From Clostridium transplantifaecale (lineage in GTDB: Bacteria; Bacillota; Clostridia; Lachnospirales; Lachnospiraceae), in NCBI RefSeq assembly GCF_900626075.1, contig NZ_UYZY01000010.1:33102-97101 (forward strand): DNA of 64,000 nucleotides, written 5' to 3'. Under the pieces are notes generated by a model. It had not been told where the DNA came from, searched no databases, and saw only the letters and a list, made by a program, of their open reading frames with translations. Position 1 is the first letter of the stretch; every line of letters starts with the position of its first letter. This document shows positions 44,335-52,743 of this stretch, piece by piece. Position numbers and translations under genes: made by a program.

Positions 44335-45396
44335 ATGAAAAATGATACTTTAAAGAAAATAACATCACAGCGGCTGTTCCTGCCGATTTTCTGCCTCGCT
44401 CTGGTACTGCTCGTCAATGTCGTAACGACACCGAACTTCTTTGCCATTTCGCTCAGGGACGGGGTGCTCTACGGATACATTATCGACATTATCAACCGTG
44501 CTTCGGAGCTTGTTATTCTGGCAATCGGCATGACTCTTGTCGTTTCCTCATCGGCCGGAACCGATATTTCCGTCGGCGCCATCATGGCGGTGAGCGCGGC
44601 AGTTTGCTGTAATATCTTATCGGGCGGCGAAAGGGCGGCGACGGAATTTGCCAACCCGCTGTTTCTGGGATTTATCGCTGCCATTGCAGTGGGAATTCTC
44701 ATCGGCTGCTTTAACGGATTTCTCGTTTCCAAACTGAATATCCAGCCGATGGTTGCAACACTGATTATGTTCACGGCGGGCAGAGGTATCGCCCAGCTGA
44801 TTACAGACGGACAGATTACTTATGTCCGTGTCGACAGTTACAAGATTCTCGGTTCCTCCTTCCCGGGAGTCCCGGTTCCGACGCCGTTTATCGTGGCAAT
44901 CGTAGTTGTGGCAGTGACATCAATTATATTGAAGAAGACGGCCCTCGGCATGTATATCCAGTCCGTCGGCATTAACAAGAGGGCTTCCAGGCTGATTGGC
45001 ATCAAATCGGTCATGATTATTTTCCTTACTTATGCGTACTGCGGTCTCTGCTCCGGTCTTGCAGGGCTGATTTCATCCAGCCGTATTTACTCGGCGGATG
45101 CCAACAACATCGGTCTTAACATGGAGCTGGATGCAATCCTGGCCGTTGCCATCGGCGGCAACTCACTGGGCGGCGGTAAATTCTCCATTGCAGGTTCTGT
45201 AATCGGAGCTTATACCATCCAGGCGCTGACGACCACGCTCTACGCGATGCACGTTTCTTCCGACCAGGTGCCGGTATACAAGGCGATTGTCGTTGTGATT
45301 ATTGTAACGCTCCAGTCACCGGGATTTGAGAGGTGGCGTAAATCTCTTGCCAAAAAGAAAGAATTAAGACTTGCATCGGAAAAGGAGGCAGCATAA
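44335..45396 (+). CDS. Sugar ABC transporter permease, YtfT-like
   Basis: A 353-residue BPD_transp_2 permease with 8-10 spans. VILAIGMTLVVSSSAGTDISVG is the conserved cytoplasmic-loop region of RbsC/YtfT-type permeases, and DAILAVAIGGNSLGGGKFSI the coupling motif. It starts one base after the ATPase stop and its own stop overlaps the next start, so the operon is tightly coupled. Confidence 0.93.
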   Translation: MKNDTLKKITSQRLFLPIFCLALVLLVNVVTTPNFFAISLRDGVLYGYIIDIINRASELVILAIGMTLVVSSSAGTDISVGAIMAVSAAVCCNILSGGERAATEFANPLFLGFIAAIAVGILIGCFNGFLVSKLNIQPMVATLIMFTAGRGIAQLITDGQITYVRVDSYKILGSSFPGVPVPTPFIVAIVVVAVTSIILKKTALGMYIQSVGINKRASRLIGIKSVMIIFLTYAYCGLCSGLAGLISSSRIYSADANNIGLNMELDAILAVAIGGNSLGGGKFSIAGSVIGAYTIQALTTTLYAMHVSSDQVPVYKAIVVVIIVTLQSPGFERWRKSLAKKKELRLASEKEAA

Positions 45397-46409
45397 TGAA
45401 GAATAAGAAACAACTGAACCAGACCAGCTTCCTTCTCCTGATTACAATTGTGCTTTTCTTTGTGATGTATGGAATCGGATGCGTACTGTTTAAAGACCAG
45501 GGATTTGCCAAGACACAGAACTTTTTAAATCTTTTCATCTCCAACGCCGGACTGATTGTAGTTGGCATCGGCATGACGATTGTAATGATTACGGGCGGAA
45601 TTGATATCAGCGTCGGTTCCTTCGTGGCTATGGGCTGCATGATGCTTGCATGGATGATGGAAAAAGGCGGCATCGGAGCCGTTCCGGCCGTTATTATCGT
45701 ATTGATTACGGGAATCGTGTTCGGCCTTGTACAGGGATTTTTGGTCGCCTATATGGATATCCAGCCATTTATTGTAACGCTGGCGGGCATGTTTTTTGCC
45801 AGAGGTATGACGGCGATTATTTCAAAAGATATGATCAGTATTACCAACGAAACTTTTATGGCATGGGCGAAAGCGAAGATTTATCTTCCATTCGGCGGAT
45901 ATCTGAATAAAAAAGGCATGATGATTCAGCCGTATATCTATCCGACCGTTGTAATAGCCCTCGCGCTTCTCGTGCTTGCGTTTATCATGCTGAAATACAC
46001 AAAGTTCGGCCGCAGCATTTACGCAGTGGGCGGAAACCAGCAGTCTTCCCTTATGCTTGGTTTGAATGTGCGCATGGTTAAACTGAAAGCTTATGTTTTA
46101 GACGGATTTTTATGCGGAATCGGAAGCGTTCTCTTCTGCCTTAACACACTGGGCGGATTCGTGGAACAGGCTAAAGGCTTTGAGATGGACGCCATCGCAT
46201 CCTCGGTTATCGGCGGAACGCTCCTTACGGGAGGTGTCGGGAACGTGGTGGGAACGCTGTTCGGCGTTATGATTAAGGCGACGATTGAGGCATTTATCAC
46301 ATTCCAGGGCACATTGTCCTCCTGGTGGACCAGGATTACGATTGCGGCTCTGCTGTGCTTCTTCATTGTGCTGCAGTCGGTGTTGACGATGATGAAGAAG
46401 AAAAAGTAG
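45396..46409 (+). CDS. Sugar ABC transporter permease, YjfF-like
   Basis: A 337-residue second permease. GIGMTIVMITGGIDISVGSFVAM and MDAIASSVIGGTLLTGGVGNVV are the matching motifs to the YtfT partner. In E. coli, ytfQRT-yjfF is a single galactofuranose importer; here the same four genes stand in front of araA, araB and araD. The last gene of the ABC operon; the stop is followed by foldback element R9. Confidence 0.93.
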   Translation: MKNKKQLNQTSFLLLITIVLFFVMYGIGCVLFKDQGFAKTQNFLNLFISNAGLIVVGIGMTIVMITGGIDISVGSFVAMGCMMLAWMMEKGGIGAVPAVIIVLITGIVFGLVQGFLVAYMDIQPFIVTLAGMFFARGMTAIISKDMISITNETFMAWAKAKIYLPFGGYLNKKGMMIQPYIYPTVVIALALLVLAFIMLKYTKFGRSIYAVGGNQQSSLMLGLNVRMVKLKAYVLDGFLCGIGSVLFCLNTLGGFVEQAKGFEMDAIASSVIGGTLLTGGVGNVVGTLFGVMIKATIEAFITFQGTLSSWWTRITIAALLCFFIVLQSVLTMMKKKK

Positions 46410-46420
46410 TTGAGGAATGG

Positions 46421-46800
46421 CGGGATGGAGTGAATGGATACTGCGGTGGCAGGGGTCGCGGGGCGGAGGGAGAGAGGGGAACGTCCGGCCGCCTGTGTTC
46501 TTCGAGACATAGTTCTAAGTCGGAAATCGAAGAACCAAACCGGGTTCGGACAAATCCGCACCAAATTCTGATGAATTTGATGCTCCGTTGTCCCGCATTT
46601 TGTACTCGTGGTACAAAATCCGCCCGGTCCGCTTCTCCGCTTTCCGACTAAGAACTATCGGCTCTTGAACAACGGCAGCCGGACGTTCCCCTCTCTCCCT
46701 CCGCCGGGCAGGTGGTCGGCAGTATCCACTTCCGCTGCTCCACGATTCTCTCAAAGGGGGAAGACAGGGTGGCGGCCGCTGCTTTGGTGGCTGGGGTCTG
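46421..46800 (+). repeat. Foldback element R9, divergent cloverleaf-like copy
   Basis: A perfect 25-bp pair (46462-46486 with 46681-46705, GGCGGAGGGAGAGAGGGGAA...) extends inward with few mismatches to AGTTCTAAGTCGG / CCGACTAAGAACT and outward to TGGATACTGC. The apex has two perfect small stems: AAATTC/GAATTT (46563-46578) and ATTTTGTAC/GTACAAAAT (46597-46619). The tail CTCTCAAAGGGGGAAGACAG resembles the tails of R4 and R6, so it seems to be a distant family member with a different core. Confidence 0.7.
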
Positions 46801-46840
46801 AGTGTGTTGAAGCGTGGAGCGTAAGTTTGTGTGGGACGGG

Positions 46841-46962
46841 TATGAAAGGTTAGCGGAGTAAGTGTTTGCTGTTGATTGGCTATGAGAGGTTAGCAGAGTG
46901 AGTGTTTCGCTGCTGAGTGGCTATGAGAGATTAGCAAAGTGAGTGTTTCGCCGCTGATTGGC
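46841..46962. repeat. Three tandem 41-bp repeats upstream of araA
   Basis: Units at 46841-46880, 46881-46921 and 46922-46962 share TATGAGAGGTTAGCAGAGTG followed by AGTGTTTCGCTGCTGA and TTGGC; each differs at a few positions. A degenerate fourth unit may precede. They lie 70-190 bp upstream of araA. Confidence 0.7.
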
Positions 46963-47034
46963 AGTAAAAAGTTTGAAGTGCTGCTTTTTTATGATTGATG
47001 TTATTTTTAGGATGAATATCAGGAGGATAAATGA

Positions 47035-48540
47035 ATGCTTGTTACAGGGAAGAATTATAAATTTTGGTTTTGTACCGGGTCTCAGGATCTTTATGGGGAG
47101 GAGTGTCTTGCGCATGTGGCGGAGCATTCCAGGGTGATTGTGGAGGAGCTTAATAAGAGTGGGAAGCTGCCGTTTGAGGTGGTTTGGAAGCCTACTTTGA
47201 TTACGAATGAGGTGATTCGCCGGACGTTTAATGAGGCGAATCAGGATCCGGAGTGTGCGGGTGTGATTACGTGGATGCATACGTTTTCTCCTGCTAAGAG
47301 CTGGATTCTGGGACTTCAGGAGTACAGGAAGCCTCTTTGCCATCTGCATACCCAGTTTAACAGGGAAATTCCTTATGACGCGATTGATATGGATTTTATG
47401 AATGAGAACCAGTCGGCACACGGCGGCAGGGAGTACGGTCATATTGTCAGCAGGATGGGAATTGAGAGAAAGGTGATTGTAGGATATTGGGCCGATGAGG
47501 AGGTTCAGGAAAGACTGGCGTCCTGGATGCGCACGGCGGTAGGCGTGATGGAGTCTTCCCACATCCGCGTGATGCGTGTGGCCGATAATATGAGAAATGT
47601 GGCTGTTACGGATGGCGATAAGGTGGAGGCACAGATTAAGTTTGGCTGGGAGATTGACGCTTATCCGGTCAATGAGATTGTGGACGCGGTAAATGCCGTT
47701 TCCAAGGCGGATACCGATACCCTGGTGGAAGAATATTATGATAAATATGATATTCTGCTGGAGGGCAGGGATGAGAGGGAGTTCCGTGACCACGCTGCGG
47801 TTCAGGCCCAGATAGAGATTGGGTTTGAGCGTTTCCTGGAAGAGAAGAATTATCAGGCTATTGTAACTCATTTTGGTGATCTGGGAGGACTGAAACAGCT
47901 TCCGGGCCTCGCGATTCAGAGGCTGATGGAGAAAGGCTACGGCTTCGGTGCGGAGGGCGACTGGAAGACGGCGGCTATGGTGCGCCTGATGAAGATCATG
48001 GCGGCTAATACAAAGGATGCCAAAGGAACGACGTTCTTTGAGGATTATACATATAACCTTGTGAAAGGCCGCGAGGGAATTCTTCAGGCCCATATGCTGG
48101 AGGTTTGCCCGACGATTGCCGACGGAAAAATTGCAATCAAGGAGTGCCCGCTCTCCATGGGCGACAGGGAAGACCCGGCGAGACTTGTGTTCACATCAAA
48201 GGAGGGCCATGGTGTGGCAACTTCACTCATCGACCTGGGAGACCGTTTCCGTCTGATTATCAATGATGTGGAAGTAAAGAAAGCGGAGAAAGAAATGCCG
48301 AAGCTGCCTGTGGCAACCGCATTCTGGACACCGGAACCAAACCTGGAAACAGGAGCGGCGGCATGGATTTACGCGGGCGGAGCACACCATACCGCGTTCT
48401 CTTATGACCTGACAGCCGAGCAGATGGGTGACTGGGCTGCCTGCATGGGTATTGAGGCCGTTTATATTGATAAGGATACAAATATCCGCCAGTTCAGAAA
48501 TGAGCTGAGATGGAACGAGGCATACTACAAATTCAGGTAA
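47035..48540 (+). CDS. araA: L-arabinose isomerase
   Basis: A 501-residue enzyme that converts L-arabinose to L-ribulose. Begins MLVTGKNYKFWFCTGSQDLY, with GSQDLYG, ITWMHTFSPAKSWI and HLHTQFNREIPYDAIDMDFM, all strongly conserved in AraA. Metal ligands (Glu, Glu, His, His) lie in GAEGDWKTAA, TFFEDYTYN and later segments. ATG at 47035 follows AGGAGGATAAATGA. It heads the araA-araB-araD series; an intercistronic hairpin follows at 48543. Confidence 0.95.
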   Translation: MLVTGKNYKFWFCTGSQDLYGEECLAHVAEHSRVIVEELNKSGKLPFEVVWKPTLITNEVIRRTFNEANQDPECAGVITWMHTFSPAKSWILGLQEYRKPLCHLHTQFNREIPYDAIDMDFMNENQSAHGGREYGHIVSRMGIERKVIVGYWADEEVQERLASWMRTAVGVMESSHIRVMRVADNMRNVAVTDGDKVEAQIKFGWEIDAYPVNEIVDAVNAVSKADTDTLVEEYYDKYDILLEGRDEREFRDHAAVQAQIEIGFERFLEEKNYQAIVTHFGDLGGLKQLPGLAIQRLMEKGYGFGAEGDWKTAAMVRLMKIMAANTKDAKGTTFFEDYTYNLVKGREGILQAHMLEVCPTIADGKIAIKECPLSMGDREDPARLVFTSKEGHGVATSLIDLGDRFRLIINDVEVKKAEKEMPKLPVATAFWTPEPNLETGAAAWIYAGGAHHTAFSYDLTAEQMGDWAACMGIEAVYIDKDTNIRQFRNELRWNEAYYKFR

Positions 48541-48542
48541 CA

Positions 48543-48588
48543 GTTCGGGGCAGGGGAGAATCCATTCAGGAAGATGCCCTGTCCGAAC
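48543..48588 (+). terminator. Hairpin between araA and the kinase gene
   Basis: GTTCGGGGCAGGG pairs with GCCCTGTCCGAAC across 20 nt, without a T-run. More likely an RNA-processing or stabilising hairpin than a full terminator. Confidence 0.45.
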
Positions 48589-48622
48589 CTGTTCATACTA
48601 TCAAAAATAAAGGATGATGAGA

Positions 48623-50236
48623 ATGAGCCATAGCATAGAGCAGATTAAACTTAGTATCGCAGAGGGAAAAACGGCGCTGGGCATTGAGTTCGGTTCCACG
48701 AGAATTAAGGCCGTGCTGACCGATGAAACCATGGCCCCCATTGCACAGGGAAACTATGACTGGGAAAACCGTCTGGTAAATAATATCTGGACTTACACAA
48801 TGGACGATATCATGACGGGCCTTAAAGATTGCTACGGTGATCTGGCCCGCGATGTGAAAGAAAAATATGGCCTGGAACTTAAGACGGCCGGTTCTATCGG
48901 GGTCAGCGCCATGATGCACGGTTATATGGCATTTGATAAGGACGGGGAGCTTCTTGTTCCCTTCCGGACATGGAGAAATACAATCACACAGGAGGCGTCA
49001 GAAAAGCTGACGGAGCTTTTCGGCTACAACATTCCTCAGCGCTGGAGTATTGCCCATCTCTACCAGGCAATTTTAAACGGTGAGGAACATCTTCCTGATA
49101 TCGCTTATCTGACCACCCTGGCCGGTTTCATCCACTGGAAACTGACGGGCAGGAAGGTTCTGGGAGTCGGAGATGCCTCCGGTATGTTCCCGATCGATAC
49201 GGCAACGGGAAATTATAACCTTACAATGACAGAGCAGTTTGACGCTCTGACTGCCCCGAAGGGGTATCCGTGGAAACTTTGCAGCATTCTTCCCGAGGTT
49301 CTGACAGCCGGAGAGGAGGCAGGAACACTGACAAAAGAGGGAGCGGCGCTTCTGGATGCATCGGGCCTTCTGGAGGCCGGAATTCCTCTCTGCCCGCCGG
49401 AGGGGGATGCGGGAACCGGAATGACGGCCACCGACAGCGTAGCGGTCCGAACCGGAAACGTGTCGGCGGGAACATCTGTTTTCGCTATGGTAGTCCTGGA
49501 AAAAGAACTGTCCAAAGTCTATCCGGAGATCGATCTGGTGACGACACCGTCCGGAAACCTGGTGGGAATGGTCCACTGCAACAACTGCACCTCGGATTTG
49601 AACGCCTGGGTAAACCTGTTTAAAGAATATTCACAGGCAATAGGAATGAAGGTGGATATGAACGAACTGTTCGCCACCCTGTACAATAAGGCGCTGGAAG
49701 GGGATGCCGACTGCGGCGGCCTGCTTTCCTGCTGTTATCTGTCGGGAGAGCCAATCACCGGATTTGAGGAGGGACGCCCTCTGTTCATGCGCACCCCGGA
49801 CAGCCGTTTCAACCTGGCTAATTTCATGCGTACCCACCTTTACAGTTCCCTGGCCACCCTGAAAATCGGTCTTGATATCCTGTTCAGGGAGGAGGGCGTC
49901 ACCCTCGACAACCTGATGGGCCACGGCGGCCTCTTCAAGACAAAAGGCGTAGGCCAGAAAATCATGGCCGACGCTGCCAGAGTGCCGGTATCCGTAATGG
50001 AAACAGCCGGAGAAGGCGGCGCATGGGGAATCGCCGTTCTTGCATCCTACATGCGGGACAAAGAAGAAAACGAGACCCTGGATCACTTCCTGGACACAAA
50101 AGTATTCGCCGGTGAAAAAGCAGTCAGGATCGAACCGGACGAGGCAGGAGCAAAAGGATTCGACGCCTTTATCGCACGCTACAAAGAAGGTCTTGCCGCA
50201 GAACGAGCGGCAGTAGAAAGCATAAAAATGCAGTAA
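48623..50236 (+). CDS. araB: FGGY-family carbohydrate kinase, probable L-ribulokinase
   Basis: A 537-residue FGGY kinase. The ATG at 48623 (MSHSIEQIKLSI) is chosen over two upstream ATG codons that leave no room for a ribosome binding site. Motifs: LGIEFGSTRIKAVL (phosphate 1), FRTWRNTITQEA, and AGTSVFAMVV plus GHGGLFKTKGVGQKIMADAA (adenosine site). It differs from classic E. coli AraB and resembles xylulokinase-type proteins that replace AraB in Clostridia. Its position between araA and araD makes L-ribulose the probable substrate. Confidence 0.85.
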   Translation: MSHSIEQIKLSIAEGKTALGIEFGSTRIKAVLTDETMAPIAQGNYDWENRLVNNIWTYTMDDIMTGLKDCYGDLARDVKEKYGLELKTAGSIGVSAMMHGYMAFDKDGELLVPFRTWRNTITQEASEKLTELFGYNIPQRWSIAHLYQAILNGEEHLPDIAYLTTLAGFIHWKLTGRKVLGVGDASGMFPIDTATGNYNLTMTEQFDALTAPKGYPWKLCSILPEVLTAGEEAGTLTKEGAALLDASGLLEAGIPLCPPEGDAGTGMTATDSVAVRTGNVSAGTSVFAMVVLEKELSKVYPEIDLVTTPSGNLVGMVHCNNCTSDLNAWVNLFKEYSQAIGMKVDMNELFATLYNKALEGDADCGGLLSCCYLSGEPITGFEEGRPLFMRTPDSRFNLANFMRTHLYSSLATLKIGLDILFREEGVTLDNLMGHGGLFKTKGVGQKIMADAARVPVSVMETAGEGGAWGIAVLASYMRDKEENETLDHFLDTKVFAGEKAVRIEPDEAGAKGFDAFIARYKEGLAAERAAVESIKMQ

Positions 50237-50362
50237 TCCAGCGCCGCCGGACGAGTGCCCGGACTAACCGGACACCAGAAAAGGCAGCCGGGACAGTGCC
50301 TTAATCAGTGCAAAACGGATGCAAAGTCCGGCATCAAAAAATCCAACTTAGAGGTAAAAATT

Positions 50363-51070
50363 ATGCTGAAACACCTGAAAAAGAAAGTATACGAAGCCAA
50401 CATGCAGCTCCCGCAATACGGCCTGGTCACCTTCACCTGGGGAAATGTCTCAGGGATTGACCGTGAGAGAGGCCTGTTTGTAATCAAGCCGTCCGGCGTA
50501 GATTACAGAGATTTAACCCCGGAAGACATGGTGGTAATGGATTTAAAAGGCAATAAAGTAGAAGGAGATATGAACCCCTCCTCCGATACGAAAACACACC
50601 TGGAACTCTACAGCCGTTTTCCGCAGATAGGCGGAATTGTACATACCCACAGCCCATGGGCGACATCCTGGGCGCAGGCTGGGAGGGATATCCCGTGCTA
50701 CGGTACGACCCACGCCGACTACATCTACGGCAGCATCCCATGTGTCAGGAATTTGACAAAAGAAGAGCTGGATGAGGACTACGAACGGAATACGGGCATC
50801 CTGATCGCGGACGCTTTTGAGGAAAGAAAGCTGGACTGCATGGCGGTTCCTTGCGTGCTTTGTAAAAACCATGGTCCCTTTACCTGGGGAACCGATGCGT
50901 TTAATGCGGTGCACAATGCGGTGGTTTTAGAAGAGGTGGCGAAGATGGCGGCGCGGTGTGAACAGATTAACCCACAGGTAGAGCCTGCCCCCCAGTGCCT
51001 CTTAGATAAGCATTATATGAGAAAACACGGCCCCAATGCCTATTATGGGCAGGGGGGAGTTGAGAAATGA
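50363..51070 (+). CDS. araD: L-ribulose-5-phosphate 4-epimerase
   Basis: A 235-residue class II aldolase-fold enzyme. ATG at 50363 follows TTAGAGGTAAAAA. The N-terminus has LVTFTWGNVSGIDRE and VIKPSGVDY (phosphate loop); zinc His residues are in IVHTHSPWAT and later; CYGTTHADYIYGSIPC is conserved in AraD. It converts L-ribulose 5-phosphate to D-xylulose 5-phosphate. The last residues (Val-Glu-Lys) and TGA coincide with the R6 head sequence, so its C-terminus has apparently been replaced by the repeat. Confidence 0.93.
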   Translation: MLKHLKKKVYEANMQLPQYGLVTFTWGNVSGIDRERGLFVIKPSGVDYRDLTPEDMVVMDLKGNKVEGDMNPSSDTKTHLELYSRFPQIGGIVHTHSPWATSWAQAGRDIPCYGTTHADYIYGSIPCVRNLTKEELDEDYERNTGILIADAFEERKLDCMAVPCVLCKNHGPFTWGTDAFNAVHNAVVLEEVAKMAARCEQINPQVEPAPQCLLDKHYMRKHGPNAYYGQGGVEK

Positions 51071-51415
51071 GGACGCCGCCGTCAGGCCGGGGGCAGGGAT
51101 GGTGAGGGGGAGCGATGAGCCTTTCGTCCCGGGCGTCAGGTTGTCGTAGGCGGGGAATCCGGGCAGAAAAAGTTCCTGCGGGAAACTCTTGCGCTCGTTG
51201 GAGTACATAGCGGTCACTAACCTCGAAAAGACCTCGGTAAGTGCCGATGAACTCCCAGGTTCCCTCCGGAATCTTTTTCTCCCTTCTTCCCCGCAGGAAG
51301 GTTATGGCCGGGACGAAAGACTCAGCCCAGATGGCTGCCCGGCCCCCGGCCTGCGGCGGCTGTTCTGTCCTATTCCTTCAATGGGGGAGGCGCTTGTTGT
51401 TGCCACTACGTTTCT
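51056..51415 (+). repeat. Foldback element R6 (plus orientation)
   Basis: The head GAGTTGAGAAATGAGGACGCC supplies the araD stop. CCTTTCGTCCCGG (51120-51132) is matched by CCGGGACGAAAG (51308-51319). Outer arms are of the GGCCGGGGGC type, again matched on the other side (GCCCGGCCCCCGGCC). The core is of R2 type. The tail TGTTGCCACTACG ends near 51410. Confidence 0.8.
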
Positions 51416-51480
51416 CAGGATGCCTGAAAACTACATCCTGTTCACTATGAGACTATGTAAACTTATAATTTTATAATCTT

Positions 51481-51507
51481 AGAGTGTTTATTCTGATACT
51501 CTTTTTA
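51481..51507. terminator. Terminator-like hairpin in the linker of R6/R7
   Basis: AGAGTGTTTATTCTGATACTCTTTTT: short stem plus a T-run; AT-rich linker otherwise. Confidence 0.4.
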
Positions 51508-51542
51508 TGCAGCCCGGGATGTCGTCAGAATGTAAACTAGTT

Positions 51543-51906
51543 ACAACTATATCGTGGACGCGACAATACCTCCCCCCCACTTGACAAAAGGGACAATCAG
51601 CCCCTGAAGCCGGCGGACGGGGCAATAACCTTCGCTGAGTCTTCAGTCCCGCCGACAACCTGCCCGGGGAAGGAAGGAGAAAACTTTCCGAAGGGAGACC
51701 TTGGAATCCGCCGGTGCTTGATGAGGTCTTTTCGAATCTAGCATCCGCTGCGCATTCCACCAGCGAAAGCGAGTCCCCGTAGGAATTTTTTCTCCTGGAT
51801 TCCCCTCACGACATCCTACCAACCGGGACTGAAGACTCAAACACACCCTCCCACTCCCCCGTCCGCCGTCTTACAGAGGCGTCCTCACATCTCAACTAAA
51901 TCCCCC
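51543..51906 (-). repeat. Foldback element R7 (minus orientation)
   Basis: GTCTTCAGTCCCG (51639-51651) faces CCGGGACTGAAGAC (51823-51836). Outer arms carry GGCGGACGGGG near 51612 and its complement near 51860. The core is of R3/R4 type without the R3 insertion, and so provides the undisturbed reference copy. The head ends GCGTCCTCACATCTCAACT. Paired tail-to-tail with R6. Confidence 0.8.
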
Positions 51907-51933
51907 ATTTTTTAGGAATTTATTGAAATATGA

Positions 51934-51961
51934 TTGCATATAGGGAAAAATATAGTAAAAT
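51934..51961 (+). promoter_or_regulatory. Probable promoter of the fsa-tkt operon
   Basis: TTGCAT, 16 bp, TAAAAT in an AT-rich stretch just beyond R7; leader of about 90 nt. Confidence 0.35.
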
Positions 51962-52054
51962 ATTGTGGTAGGCAAATGCTGCAATTCAGTCTGCGGCGAA
52001 ACAAGCAGTAAACAGCAGCAAAATAAATATGGAGAATGAAAGGCGGAAGCAGAA

Positions 52055-52711
52055 ATGAAATTTTTTATCGACACAGCGAATGTAGATGAAATCAGAGAAG
52101 CAAACGACATGGGAATTATCTGCGGCGTAACTACGAACCCATCCCTGATTGCAAAAGAGGGACGTGATTTTAATGAGGTTATAAAGGAGATCACAAGCAT
52201 CGTAGACGGTCCGATTTCAGGCGAAGTTAAGGCTACTACGGTAAATGCTGAAGATATGATCGCAGAAGGCCGCGAGATTGCAAAGATCCATCCAAATATG
52301 GTAGTTAAAATTCCAATGACGGCAGAAGGTCTTAAGGCAGTTAAAGTGCTTTCTTCCGAAGGAATCAAGACAAATGTTACCCTGATTTTTACGGCGAACC
52401 AGGCTCTTCTTGCGGCAAGGGCAGGCGCATCTTATGTCTCCCCATTCCTTGGAAGACTGGATGACATTTCTACAAGCGGAACCGATCTCATCTATGATAT
52501 TGTTCAGATTTTCGATAATTACCCGGAGATTTCCACTGAAATTATCTGCGCATCAACCAGACATCCTCTTCACATTACAGAGTGTGCCAAGGCCGGCGGA
52601 GATATCGCCACCGTTCCGTTCAAGGTTCTGATGCAGATGATAAAACATCCTCTGACCGATCAGGGAATTGAGAAATTTAAAGCCGATTATGAGGCTGTAT
52701 TCGGCAAATAA
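52055..52711 (+). CDS. Transaldolase-like protein (fructose-6-phosphate aldolase family)
   Basis: A 218-residue small transaldolase of the TalC/FSA type. Starts KFFIDTANVDEIREAND, with GVTTNPSLIAKEG, the Schiff-base Lys in NMVVKIPMT and SPFLGRLDDIS. In Gram-positive bacteria such proteins are true transaldolases that shuffle dihydroxyacetone units between sedoheptulose 7-phosphate and glyceraldehyde 3-phosphate. Next to a split transketolase and behind araABD, it supplies the non-oxidative pentose phosphate steps. AATGAAAGGCGGAAGCAGAA precedes the ATG. Confidence 0.92.
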   Translation: MKFFIDTANVDEIREANDMGIICGVTTNPSLIAKEGRDFNEVIKEITSIVDGPISGEVKATTVNAEDMIAEGREIAKIHPNMVVKIPMTAEGLKAVKVLSSEGIKTNVTLIFTANQALLAARAGASYVSPFLGRLDDISTSGTDLIYDIVQIFDNYPEISTEIICASTRHPLHITECAKAGGDIATVPFKVLMQMIKHPLTDQGIEKFKADYEAVFGK

Positions 52712-52743
52712 TTTAGGAATAAGCTCCAGGAAAGGAATCCGGA

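Noticed and set aside
46841..46962. Tandem 41-bp repeats considered as CRISPR or as a coding minisatellite
   Set aside because: There are no spacers between units and no reading frame with a ribosome binding site.
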